A model generated the notes under the pieces. That model saw only the letters and a list, made by a program, of their open reading frames with translations, ran no database searches and was not told where the DNA came from. A stretch of 64,000 nucleotides of DNA. Origin: Chloroflexota bacterium. Its GTDB lineage: Bacteria; Chloroflexota; Dormibacteria; Dormibacterales; Dormibacteraceae. Position 1 is the stretch's first letter; each line of letters begins with the position of its first letter. Positions 24,829 to 32,932 of the stretch are shown one piece after another. The DNA lies in the NCBI GenBank assembly GCA_005881825.1, contig VBEO01000075.1:23627-87626 (forward strand), written 5' to 3'. The position numbers were made by a program, and so were the translations under genes.

Positions 24829-25734
24829 TCAAACCTCCTGAACTATCCCGATGCCGAGAAGCTGGCACGGGTTGGTCACCGCCATCCGCGTCACCGCGGC
24901 CGACGAGAAACCGGCGGCCAGCAGGCGCTCGGCGAACTCGGCCAGGCCGGCGGCCACCGGCGGGTTGGTCGTCTGGCCGAGGTCGGTGGAGATGACCACC
25001 TGCTGCGGCCCGGTCGCCCGGATGTTGGAGATCAAAGTGTCCCAGGTCGTCTTGCCGGTGTGCGCGGTCGTGAAGCAGTGCTCGATGAAGGCCCCGCGCC
25101 GGGTCAGCTCCAGCTGCTCGCCCGCGCTCAAGTTGAGGCTGGGGAACTCGGCGTGCGTGACCACCACGGCGCCGTCGCCCGCCTGCACCCGCTCGACGAG
25201 CGCGAACACCTCCGCCCGCCCGATGTGACCTGTGGCCACCACCATCCCGTGGGCGAGCGCCAGCTCCAGGCACTCGGAGGCGGGCGCCGTGAGCTGGCCG
25301 GCCGGATCGAGCAGCGAGATCGGGGCGGGATAGCCGGCCCGCGCCATCAGCTCCGCCTGCACCGCGCCCCAGGCCGGCGGGGGAGCGTTCACGGGCCGAG
25401 CCGTCCACTCGTTGGCGGCGTCCACCGTCGGCATCCAGACCACCCGGGCGCCCAGCCGCGCCGAGATCTCCAGGGCCGCCGGGTTGAGGCCGCCCACCGC
25501 GTGGTTGAGCGTGATCGAGCCGACGGCTTCGATGCCGGGCCGGACCTGCCGCACCACGGCCGCCCGCTCGGCCGTGGGGACGTAGTGCGACTTGAGCACG
25601 AAACCGCGGAGGCCGTGCGTCAAGAACTCTGACGCCAGGTCGAGGTCGCTGAGGCGCCGCTCGATGACATCCGGCGCCACGTGCACGTGCATGTCGACAG
25701 CGCCGGCGATGGCTCGCCAAGCCTCTTCAGGCAT
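24829..25734 (-). CDS. DUF6282 amidohydrolase-like protein
   Basis: A 301-residue TIM-barrel protein. The N-terminus VDMHVHVAPDVIERRLSDLD contains the HxH metal motif, followed by GLRGFVLKSHYVPTAERAA, both characteristic of DUF6282. Further histidines occur in VVATGHIGRAE and VVVTHAEFP, and an Asp in VISTDLGQ, so a binuclear metal site is likely. The reaction is unknown; its position between an SDR and LigB suggests hydrolysis of a lactone or other ring-cleavage intermediate. Confidence 0.8.
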   Translation of the reverse strand: MPEEAWRAIAGAVDMHVHVAPDVIERRLSDLDLASEFLTHGLRGFVLKSHYVPTAERAAVVRQVRPGIEAVGSITLNHAVGGLNPAALEISARLGARVVWMPTVDAANEWTARPVNAPPPAWGAVQAELMARAGYPAPISLLDPAGQLTAPASECLELALAHGMVVATGHIGRAEVFALVERVQAGDGAVVVTHAEFPSLNLSAGEQLELTRRGAFIEHCFTTAHTGKTTWDTLISNIRATGPQQVVISTDLGQTTNPPVAAGLAEFAERLLAAGFSSAAVTRMAVTNPCQLLGIGIVQEV

Positions 25735-25737
25735 TCG

Positions 25738-26658
25738 TCACTCAGTGTGCCCCTTGAGCCAGGCGATGTAGTCGGCGACCCCCGCGTCGAGGTCGTATCC
25801 CGGCTTGTAATCGGCGTCGCGCTGAGCGCGCGAGATGTCCATCCAGCCTGCGGCCGGCGGATCCTCTGCATGGAGCTCGAAATGAGCCTCGGGCGCCGCC
25901 CGCGCCACCGCCGCGACCAGCTCTTGGGTGGTAGCGGCGCGCCCCGAGCCCAGGTTGTAGATCGGGTAGTGCAGCCGCGTCGCGGCGTGCAGCCGCTGGA
26001 TGCCGGCCGCCGCGTCCTTGACGTAGCAGAGGTCGGCGGCCGGGCGCACGTCGCGCAGGTCCGGCTGCCGGCCGGCCACGGCCGCGTGGCAGAGCCGGCT
26101 GGGCAGGTTGGCCATGCTGTGGTAGAGCGGGCCGTAGATTCCGGCCAGCCGGATCACGCGCACGTCCAGGCCGGTGTGGGAGCCATAGTCCAGGGCCAGC
26201 GCCTCGACCGCCTTCTTGATGGCCCCGACCTGATTACTGGAGGCCTCGGGTAGCGGCTGCTCCTCGCGCCAGGGTCCGGGACCGGCGCCGGCGTACACCG
26301 CGATCGAGCTGGCGACGGTGACCCTCTCCAGGCCCTGCTGGCGCGCCGCTTCCAGGACGTTGATCAGGCCGGTGAGAGCGGCGGTGTAGGCCGCCGCGGG
26401 CGGCGTGTCCAGGGGCGGGCCGGCCAGGTGCAAGAGGCTGCGGACCCCGTACCGGCGCACCACCTCCAGCAGCGCCCAGCCATCCGCCAGGTCGACCTGC
26501 TCGACCGCCAGGTGGTCGCCGCCAAGCTCCGCGGCCAGGATGTCGGGCGCCCGCCAGGTCCGATATCGGGTCAGCAGGACACGGCTGCCAGCGTCCAGGA
26601 AGCAGCGGGCGGCGTGCAGGCCGACGAAGCCCATCCCGCCGGTGATCAGGACCGCCAA
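25738..26658 (-). CDS. NAD(P)-dependent epimerase/dehydratase-like SDR lacking the catalytic Tyr
   Basis: A 306-residue extended-SDR protein. Nucleotide binding is shown by VLITGGMGFVGLHAARCF. The expected YxxxK is replaced: the aligned segment SSNQVGAIKKAVEALA keeps the Lys but has Val where the Tyr should be. The upstream serine block VASSIAVYAG is present. It may be a non-classical reductase, or a dehydratase using another residue. The start is TTG 26658. It lies in the aromatic operon between an RraA-like gene and DUF6282. Confidence 0.8.
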   Translation of the reverse strand: MAVLITGGMGFVGLHAARCFLDAGSRVLLTRYRTWRAPDILAAELGGDHLAVEQVDLADGWALLEVVRRYGVRSLLHLAGPPLDTPPAAAYTAALTGLINVLEAARQQGLERVTVASSIAVYAGAGPGPWREEQPLPEASSNQVGAIKKAVEALALDYGSHTGLDVRVIRLAGIYGPLYHSMANLPSRLCHAAVAGRQPDLRDVRPAADLCYVKDAAAGIQRLHAATRLHYPIYNLGSGRAATTQELVAAVARAAPEAHFELHAEDPPAAGWMDISRAQRDADYKPGYDLDAGVADYIAWLKGHTE

Positions 26659-26667
26659 TGATGCTGT

Positions 26668-27300
26668 CTAGCCGCGGCTCTGGAGCTGGAAGTAGCGGTG
26701 CCGCTGGCGGGCGTCGGCCAGCCGCTCCCCCTTCTCGATCTCCTCGCGGATGCGGGTCTCCATCTCCGCGATCTCGGCGGCCAGCGCCAGCACCTCCTCC
26801 TCGCGGCTGCGAGGGATGACCACCAGCCCGTCGGCGTCGCCGACCAGGAGATCGCCCGGCTCCACGCGCACCTCGCCCAGCGAGACCGGCACCTGCAGGC
26901 CGTCGAACTGCACCCGCCCGCGGCCGGTGCGCATGTAGACGCCGCGGCTGAAGATCGGGTAGCCAAGCTCCAGGCTCCGCTCGGAATCGCGGCACACGCC
27001 GTGGATGACGGTGCCGCCCAGCCGCCGGCGGTGGGCCGCGATCGTGAGCAGGTCGCCCCATACGGTGCCATCCAGGCGGCCGGCGTTGTCGAGCACCACG
27101 ACCTCGCCGGCCGGCACGTCGTCGATGTAGTCGCCGACCGAGGCGCCGCTCACCGCGGTGGGCGCCGTGCGGACCGTGAAAGCGCGCCCGGCGACCCGAA
27201 AGCTGCGGTCCAGCGGCCGGATGCCCAGGACCTGCCCGGCGATGCCGAGCCGGTCCAGGGCGTCGCTCAGAGTGGTGGTCGGCTGTGCAGCCTCATTCAT
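26668..27300 (-). CDS. RraA-family protein (aldolase-like), second copy
   Basis: A 210-residue member of the RraA/HMG aldolase fold: SDALDRLGIAGQVLGI, GEVVVLDNAGRLDGTVWGDL and GVCRDSERSLELGYPIF with the Arg-Asp pair. The C-terminal 45 residues form a charged helix. It is only distantly similar to the copy at 23248, so it probably uses a different oxo-acid substrate. ATG 27300 overlaps the upstream lipoprotein's stop by 2 bp or so, within an operon. Confidence 0.8.
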   Translation of the reverse strand: MNEAAQPTTTLSDALDRLGIAGQVLGIRPLDRSFRVAGRAFTVRTAPTAVSGASVGDYIDDVPAGEVVVLDNAGRLDGTVWGDLLTIAAHRRRLGGTVIHGVCRDSERSLELGYPIFSRGVYMRTGRGRVQFDGLQVPVSLGEVRVEPGDLLVGDADGLVVIPRSREEEVLALAAEIAEMETRIREEIEKGERLADARQRHRYFQLQSRG

Positions 27301-28562
27301 TTGACCTGGCAGTTGCCGATGGGGGGCATCTTGTCGGCCGTGATCGTGGAGATGACCTGCTCCTGCTGGCCGTTGATCTTGACGATGTAGATGCTCTGCA
27401 CGGCCTGGTGGTCGCTGGCATTCATCACGATGTCGCCTGCCGGCGCGTCGGGGCCCTGTTTCATCTTCAGGGTGGAGAGCGACTTGATCAGGGCCTGGGT
27501 GTTGGCCTTGCCCGTGAAGTTGGACGCGATCATGGCCTCCTTCAAGGCCATGATCCCGGTGAAGGCCTGGTAGCCGAGCTGGCCGGGAACCGCCTTGTCG
27601 GCGCCCCCCAGCGTCGTCACGATGTTGGCGGGCTCGCTCGCCAGCTGCTTGCGGAAGGCGGCGTGGTAGGCGATGTCGGCCTTGTTGTCGGACGGCGAGT
27701 CGGAGAGCTCGGGCAGGTAGCCCACGGCGCCTGTCAGCGAGTCCGGGTAGACGCCCGCGAAGCGGTCCTTGCCCAGGAACATGACGACCGGCAGCTTGCC
27801 GCTGATCCCGAACTGCGAGATCACCTGCGACGAGCGGACCAGGTCGGCCGAGACCTCGCTGTTGATCAACCCGCTGATGGAGCCATCGGTGGCGATCTTG
27901 CTGATGTAGGGGGTCATGTTGGACTCGGGGTAGGGGATGGGGATGGTCTGGTTCGACACCAGGTCACCGCCCGCCGCCTGTAGCCCGACCTTGAACGCCG
28001 CCAGGTTCGACTGCCCAAGCGCGTAGTCCGGATAGATGATCCCCCAGTGCTTGCCGTAGGTGTTGACCATGTAGGTCGCCAGCGGGATGGTGGTCTGGCG
28101 GCCGGTGGCATTGAATCGGAAGCTGTAGCTGTTGCACTGCATGCTGGTGAACGCCTCGGCGGCGCAGCCGGTCGAGGACAGGTAGACGACCTGGAGCCGC
28201 GGCACCAGGTTCTCCACGCCCAGGCACTCGCTGCTCAGCACGCCGCCCATCAGCACGTCCACGTTCTGCTGCTGGACCAGGCTCTGGGCCTGGCTGACGG
28301 CCTGGTCGGGGGCGGCCTGAGGGTCCGCGTAGACCACCTTGAGCGGGTGGCCGTGGACGCCGCCGGCGGCGTTGACCTGCGCCACCGCGAGGTCGGTGTT
28401 GACCTGCATCTCGGCGCCCTCGACGGCGGTGCTGGCCGCGTGGTCGTCGAGCACCCCGATCGTGATGGGCGACCCGTTGGCCTGGGTGGGACCGGCCGGG
28501 GTGCTGCCGCCGCACGCGGCTACCAGCAGACCCGCCACGGCCGCGATCACAGTGGGCTTCAT
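27297..28562 (-). CDS. livK: LIV-type ABC transporter substrate-binding lipoprotein (second copy)
   Basis: A 421-residue lipoprotein: MKPTVIAAVAGLLVAACGGS has a clear lipobox Cys. The mature part, ITIGVLDDHAASTAVEGAEM, and NAAGGVHGHPLKVVYADPQ, are those of a type I binding protein. ATG 28562 is chosen because GGGAGGT lies just upstream; a start 15 bp earlier is less likely. It is in an operon with livGFHM and catabolic genes, so its ligand is probably an aromatic acid rather than an amino acid (inference). Confidence 0.88.
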   Translation of the reverse strand: MKPTVIAAVAGLLVAACGGSTPAGPTQANGSPITIGVLDDHAASTAVEGAEMQVNTDLAVAQVNAAGGVHGHPLKVVYADPQAAPDQAVSQAQSLVQQQNVDVLMGGVLSSECLGVENLVPRLQVVYLSSTGCAAEAFTSMQCNSYSFRFNATGRQTTIPLATYMVNTYGKHWGIIYPDYALGQSNLAAFKVGLQAAGGDLVSNQTIPIPYPESNMTPYISKIATDGSISGLINSEVSADLVRSSQVISQFGISGKLPVVMFLGKDRFAGVYPDSLTGAVGYLPELSDSPSDNKADIAYHAAFRKQLASEPANIVTTLGGADKAVPGQLGYQAFTGIMALKEAMIASNFTGKANTQALIKSLSTLKMKQGPDAPAGDIVMNASDHQAVQSIYIVKINGQQEQVISTITADKMPPIGNCQVK

Positions 28563-28566
28563 GCGT

Positions 28567-29607
28567 CTACCTCCCAAGTTCCAGATTCTGGACGCCTTCG
28601 GTCTCTTCCACGGTCTTCAGGGTCGCACCCGTCTCCGGCACCTCCACCATCTCCTCCAGATGGCGCGCCCGGCGCAGGTGCAGCAGCTGCCGCAGGCGTC
28701 CGGTGACGCCGTCCGGCAGCAGGTAGACGACCAGCAGCAGGGCGATCCCGATATAGATCTGCGACTGGGTCGTCTGCTGGCCGGCCTCCTCGGCCAGGAA
28801 GCGCAGGCCGGCGGTCCCCAGCAGCGGCCCCAGCACGTAGTCCACCCCGCCCACCAGCGAGTAGAGCACCGCGTTCAGCGAGTTGGCCAGCCCCAGCAGG
28901 TCGGGGAAGACGAACGCGTGGGCCAGCGCGTAGAGCCACCCGCCGCTGGCCGCGATCAGCCCGGAGAAGAGCGTCACCCAGACCCGATAGGCGTGGACCG
29001 AATAGCCCATCGCCGCGGCGCGCACCGGGTTGCGTCCGATCGCGATGGTGGCGCGCCCGACCCGGGCCGAGAGCAGGTACCAAGAGAGGCCACACCAGAA
29101 GACGGTGACGATGCAGAGAAGCCAATAGAAGCCGCTGCCCTGCAGCGGGTCAAGTCCGAACGAGACCTGCACCGGGCCCTCCACCCCCAGGCCGTTCTCG
29201 CCGCCGGTCACGGTGACCGCGAGCAGCGGCAGGGTGAAGAAGGCCGAGGTGGTCAGCAGCGTCAGCAGCAGGTACTCGAGGCCGGTGGCCACCACCGCGT
29301 AGATCGCGAACAGGCCAGAGACCAGCACCCCGCTGGCCAGGGCCGCCAGCATCAGCTCGAACGGGTTGAGGACGCCGCGGTGGGAGAGCATGGCGACCAC
29401 GTAGGCGGCGACCCCGAAGGTGGCGCCCACGCCGATGTTCAGCAGCCGGGCCTGGCCCGCGATCAGCCCCACGGCGAGGGCGGGCAGCCCGAAGACCAGG
29501 TAGTCGGCGAGCCGCTGCGGCAGGTACTGGCCGTAAACCGGCGGCACGACCAGGAGCGCCAGCACGAGCACCACCACCACGGCCGCCAGCGACCGAGCTC
29601 GGGTCAC
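28567..29607 (-). CDS. livM: LIV-type ABC transporter permease (LivM), second copy
   Basis: About 346 residues with multiple membrane helices. LNIGVGATFGVAAYVVAML takes the place of the usual 'GxxSLGQ' block, and GRATIAIGRNPVRAAAMGYSV is the cytoplasmic EAA-like loop. A 40-residue charged C-terminal tail follows the last helix. The start is GTG 29607, overlapping the livH stop (GTGA). It ends 4 bp before the lipoprotein start. Confidence 0.88.
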   Translation of the reverse strand: MTRARSLAAVVVVLVLALLVVPPVYGQYLPQRLADYLVFGLPALAVGLIAGQARLLNIGVGATFGVAAYVVAMLSHRGVLNPFELMLAALASGVLVSGLFAIYAVVATGLEYLLLTLLTTSAFFTLPLLAVTVTGGENGLGVEGPVQVSFGLDPLQGSGFYWLLCIVTVFWCGLSWYLLSARVGRATIAIGRNPVRAAAMGYSVHAYRVWVTLFSGLIAASGGWLYALAHAFVFPDLLGLANSLNAVLYSLVGGVDYVLGPLLGTAGLRFLAEEAGQQTTQSQIYIGIALLLVVYLLPDGVTGRLRQLLHLRRARHLEEMVEVPETGATLKTVEETEGVQNLELGR

Positions 29608-30464
29608 AGTCTCACCGTCACCGGCCGCAGCCGGGCCCGGCCGATCACCAGCAGGATGACCAGCGCGAAGACGGCCACCTGGACCCCGGCGCCGGGGATG
29701 AAGATCGAGCCCAGCGACTCGGCCACGCCCAGGCCGAGCGCGATCAGCGCGGCGCCCCGGAAATTGCCCAGCCCGCCCGCGATCACCACGATGAAGGCGT
29801 TGAGCGTGATGTCCAGCCCCACGGTCGGGTAGACGCCGGTCAGCGGCACCAGCAGCGAGCCGGCGACGGCGGCCAGGGCGGCGCTGACCACGAAGGCGAC
29901 GGCATATATGCGGGGCACGGGCAGGCCGAGGGCGCTGGCCATCCGCTGGTTCTGCGCCACCGCCCGCAGCCAGATCCCGTAGCGCATGTACTTCAGGAAC
30001 AGGAAGCCGCCCGCCAGCACCAGGGCGGCTGCCAGCACCACGAAGAGGTCGTAGGCGGGGTACTGGGTGCCGCCGACGGCGATCCGCATCCCGATCGGCG
30101 CCGCCACCGGCTTGGCGTCGGCGCCGACCAGGCCGGCCGCCAGCTGCTCGACGATCAGGCTGAAGCCGATGGTGGCCAGCAGGACCAGTGCTTGCGGGCG
30201 GTCGCGGAGCGGCCAGAGCGCCCCCATCAGGGCCAGACCGCCGACCAGCCCGACCACCACCACCGCGATCACCAGCGCCAGCCAGAAGCTGATGCCCTGG
30301 CGGACGCTCAGCCACAGGATGTAGGCGCCGATCATGAAAAAGTCGCCCTGCGCGAAGTTGAGAATGCCGAGCACGCCGAACAGCAGCGCCAGCCCGGCGG
30401 CCACCAGCGCGATCGAGGCCCCGACCACCAGCCCGTTGAGGCAGGCCACGATGACGTGCTCCAT
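29604..30464 (-). CDS. livH: LIV-type ABC transporter permease (LivH), second copy
   Basis: A 286-residue permease with the LivH hallmarks LNGLVVGASIALVAAGLALL and GILNFAQGDFFMIGAYI, and the loop QNQRMASALGLPVPRIYAV. ATG 30464 lies directly behind GAGAGG and overlaps the displaced livF stop as TGATG. That overlap supports the view that livF once ended here. Confidence 0.9.
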   Translation of the reverse strand: MEHVIVACLNGLVVGASIALVAAGLALLFGVLGILNFAQGDFFMIGAYILWLSVRQGISFWLALVIAVVVVGLVGGLALMGALWPLRDRPQALVLLATIGFSLIVEQLAAGLVGADAKPVAAPIGMRIAVGGTQYPAYDLFVVLAAALVLAGGFLFLKYMRYGIWLRAVAQNQRMASALGLPVPRIYAVAFVVSAALAAVAGSLLVPLTGVYPTVGLDITLNAFIVVIAGGLGNFRGAALIALGLGVAESLGSIFIPGAGVQVAVFALVILLVIGRARLRPVTVRL

Positions 30465-31068
30465 CACCTCTCGCCGCCCGTCAGGTAGGCGCCCACCAGC
30501 CGGTCCGCGGTCGGGAACTCGTCCAGGCCGTAGGCGCCGTGTGCAGCGCCTGTGCCACCACGTCGACGTTCCTCGGCATCAGGCCCTCGCTTGGCTCGTC
30601 GACCAATATCAGGCGCGGCTTGAGCGCCAGGCCGCGGGCCAGCGTGAGCGCCTTCTGCTCGCCGCCCGAGAGCGTTCCCGCGAACTGCCGGCGGCGAGCC
30701 TCCAGCATCGGGAACAGCGCGTAGGCCGCGTCCAGGCAGGCCTGCTGGTCGCCGTTGCGGTGGACCATGGCCGCGGCCCGGATGTTCTCCTCGACCGTCA
30801 TGTCGGCGAAGACGGCCTCGGCGTCGGGCACGAAGCCGAGTCCCAGCCGGGCCCTGCGGTGGGCCGGGCCGCGCAGCTCGCGGCCGGCGAAGGCGATGCG
30901 GCCGGCCGTCCGCGGGCCCATGCCCATGATCGCCTTCAGGGTGGTGGTCTTGCCCACGCCGTTGTGACCGACCAGGCCCACGCCCTCCCCTGCCTCCACC
31001 CGCAGCGAGACGCCCTGCACGACGTGGCTGCGGCCGTAGAAGGCGTGGAGGTCCTCGATCTCAAGCAA
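30464..31068 (-). CDS. livF: LIV-type ABC transporter ATPase (LivF), second copy, frame broken
   Basis: The first 170 codons are a normal LivF: Walker A GHNGVGKTT, signature TLSGGEQKALTLARGL, Walker B LILVDEPSEGLMP. After VDVVAQALH the main frame ends at 30481 in unrelated residues. In the next frame the sequence continues HGAYGLDEFPTADRLVGAYL and stops at 30464-30466, overlapping livH as TGATG. Roughly 40-50 residues, including the H-loop region (VEQN), are missing. The start is TTG 31068, overlapping livG. Unless repaired, this transporter would lack one functional ATPase. Confidence 0.85.
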
Positions 31069-31822
31069 CCGCCGCCGCTCCTCTCAGGAAGACCTCCTTG
31101 ACGGTCGGGTCTTCGAAAACCTGGTCGGGAGATCCCTCGGCGATCTTGCGGCCCAGGTTGAAGGCGGTGACCCGGGTCGCCACCCGGCGCACGAACTCCA
31201 CGTCGTGCTCGGCCATCACGATCGTCGAGCGTCCGGCCACGCGTTGGAGCAGGCCGCCCAGCGACTGGCGCTCGTGCTCGGTGAGGCCCGACGTGGGCTC
31301 GTCCAGGAGCAGGATGCGCGGACCGCGGCCGAGCGCCATCGCCACCTCCAGCTGCTTCTGCTGGCCGTGGCCCAGCTCGTCGGCCGGGACCTCGGCCCGG
31401 CTGCCCAGCCCCACCAGGTCCAGCAGCTCGCGCGCTCGCTGGGCGTCCTCACCGCGGGGCCGCGCCCGCAGCATGCCCAGCATGCCGTGGCGTGCCTCGA
31501 CCGCCAGCACCACGTTCTCCAGGCAGCTGAAGCCCGCGATCACCGAGGTCAGCTGGAAGGAGCGGCCGATGCCGATGCGGGCCCGGCGGTGGGGGGTCGT
31601 GCGGCCCAGCGGCCGGCCCAGGAACTCGATCTCGCCCGCCGTCTGCAGGATCTGCCCCCCGAGCACGTTCAGGAACGTGCTCTTGCCGGCGCCGTTGGGA
31701 CCGACCAGCGCGTGCAGCTCTCCCTCCCGGACCTCGAAGTCGACAGCGGCCACGGCCAGGAAGCGGCCGAACGCCACCGTGATGCCGCGCGCGGTGAGCA
31801 GGACCGGGCCGGGTTCCGTCAC
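31061..31822 (-). CDS. livG: LIV-type ABC transporter ATPase (LivG), second copy
   Basis: A 253-residue ATPase with Walker A GPNGAGKST, IGRSFQLTSVIAGFSCLENV (Q-loop), ELGHGQQKQLEVAMAL (signature) and LLLDEPTSGL with the His of MAEHDVEFV. It looks intact. GTG 31822 overlaps the stop of the MetE-like gene by 4 bp, which places that enzyme in the same transcript as the transporter. Confidence 0.9.
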   Translation of the reverse strand: MTEPGPVLLTARGITVAFGRFLAVAAVDFEVREGELHALVGPNGAGKSTFLNVLGGQILQTAGEIEFLGRPLGRTTPHRRARIGIGRSFQLTSVIAGFSCLENVVLAVEARHGMLGMLRARPRGEDAQRARELLDLVGLGSRAEVPADELGHGQQKQLEVAMALGRGPRILLLDEPTSGLTEHERQSLGGLLQRVAGRSTIVMAEHDVEFVRRVATRVTAFNLGRKIAEGSPDQVFEDPTVKEVFLRGAAAVA

Positions 31823-32907
31823 GGCCACACGCGGCGGGCCACCTGGCCGACCAGCTCCAGTTTGGCTCGCTGCTCCTCCGGCGTGACCGGGTTCCCCACC
31901 GCAACCGAGGCGAAGCCGCACTGCGGGCTCAGCGCCAGCTCCGCCAGCGGCTTGATCCGCGCGGCTTCCTGGATCCGCGCCTCCACCTCCGCCGCATCCT
32001 CGAGGCGGCCGGTCTTGGTGGTGAGCAGGCCGAGCACGGCGACCGTGCTTGGGCGCACATGGCGCAGCGGCTCGAAGTCGCCGGCGCGTTCGGAGTCGTA
32101 CTCGAGCAGCAGCGCGTCCACGTCGAGGCCGGAGAAGAGCTGCGGCGCGATGGTCGCGTAGCCGCCCGTCGAGTGCCATTTGCCGGCGGCGTTGCCGCGG
32201 CAGACGTGGAGCGCGCGGGTGATGCCGGTAAAGCCGGCGAAGAGTGAGTTGTCGAGCGCGATGTCGAAGGCCAGCTCAGCGTCGAGGTCGTGGCCCCGCG
32301 CCTCCATCATCCGGCGATTGTCGGTGTCGCAGAGCGTGCCGTAGTTGGGCGCGTCCAGCTGCAGATAGTCGCAGCCGAGGTCGATCAGTTTCGCGACCAG
32401 CCCGCGCTGAAAATCGCGCACGTCTTCCAGAAACTCCTCGCAGGTCGCGTACGCGGCGGCCGAGTGCTCGCCGTACCAGAAGCGGCGGTGGTAGCTGGGC
32501 GCGGGCAGCGAGAACTTGGTGCGCGCCCGAGCGTGCTCGCGCAGGAAGGTGTAGTCGCAAGTGACGTCGCGCGGCGCCGGGCGCACTCGGCGCACGACGG
32601 TCGGATAGCCGTCGGGGCCGAAGATCGCCTCGCCGGCCTCTCCCTCTTCGTCGCGCCATCTGAGCCCGGGACCGCCCGGGCGCGGCTCGAAGCCGTCCAG
32701 CGCCTCGGTGGTCACCGCCCAGCCGCGCCGCCGCAGCTCGCCGTCGGTGATCACGTCCAGCCCCGCCTCCTGCTGCAGCCGGATGGCGTCCAGCACCGCC
32801 GCGTCTTCGAGCTCCCGCAATCCGGCCTCTGCGGCGCGTCGAGCCTCCAGCAGCGCCGACGGTCGCAGCAGGCTACCGACGGTTTCCGCGCGCGGAACGC
32901 CGCTCAC
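31819..32907 (-). CDS. MetE-like cobalamin-independent methyltransferase, stand-alone catalytic domain
   Basis: A 362-residue TIM barrel related to the C-terminal half of MetE and to epoxyalkane:CoM transferase. The four zinc ligands of the family are recognisable: His-x-Cys in ALHVCRGN, Glu in LLLEYDSE and Cys in LALSPQCGFAS. ITDGELRRRGW near the N-terminus is typical. The family activates a thiol (homocysteine or CoM) for methyl or alkyl transfer; the real substrate is unknown. GTG 32907 is chosen (PRAETVGSLLRPSALLEAR). It is the first gene of the operon with a LIV transporter and ring-cleavage enzymes. Confidence 0.85.
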   Translation of the reverse strand: MSGVPRAETVGSLLRPSALLEARRAAEAGLRELEDAAVLDAIRLQQEAGLDVITDGELRRRGWAVTTEALDGFEPRPGGPGLRWRDEEGEAGEAIFGPDGYPTVVRRVRPAPRDVTCDYTFLREHARARTKFSLPAPSYHRRFWYGEHSAAAYATCEEFLEDVRDFQRGLVAKLIDLGCDYLQLDAPNYGTLCDTDNRRMMEARGHDLDAELAFDIALDNSLFAGFTGITRALHVCRGNAAGKWHSTGGYATIAPQLFSGLDVDALLLEYDSERAGDFEPLRHVRPSTVAVLGLLTTKTGRLEDAAEVEARIQEAARIKPLAELALSPQCGFASVAVGNPVTPEEQRAKLELVGQVARRVWP

Positions 32908-32932
32908 CCTAACTTGCGATCGTAGGGCAGGA

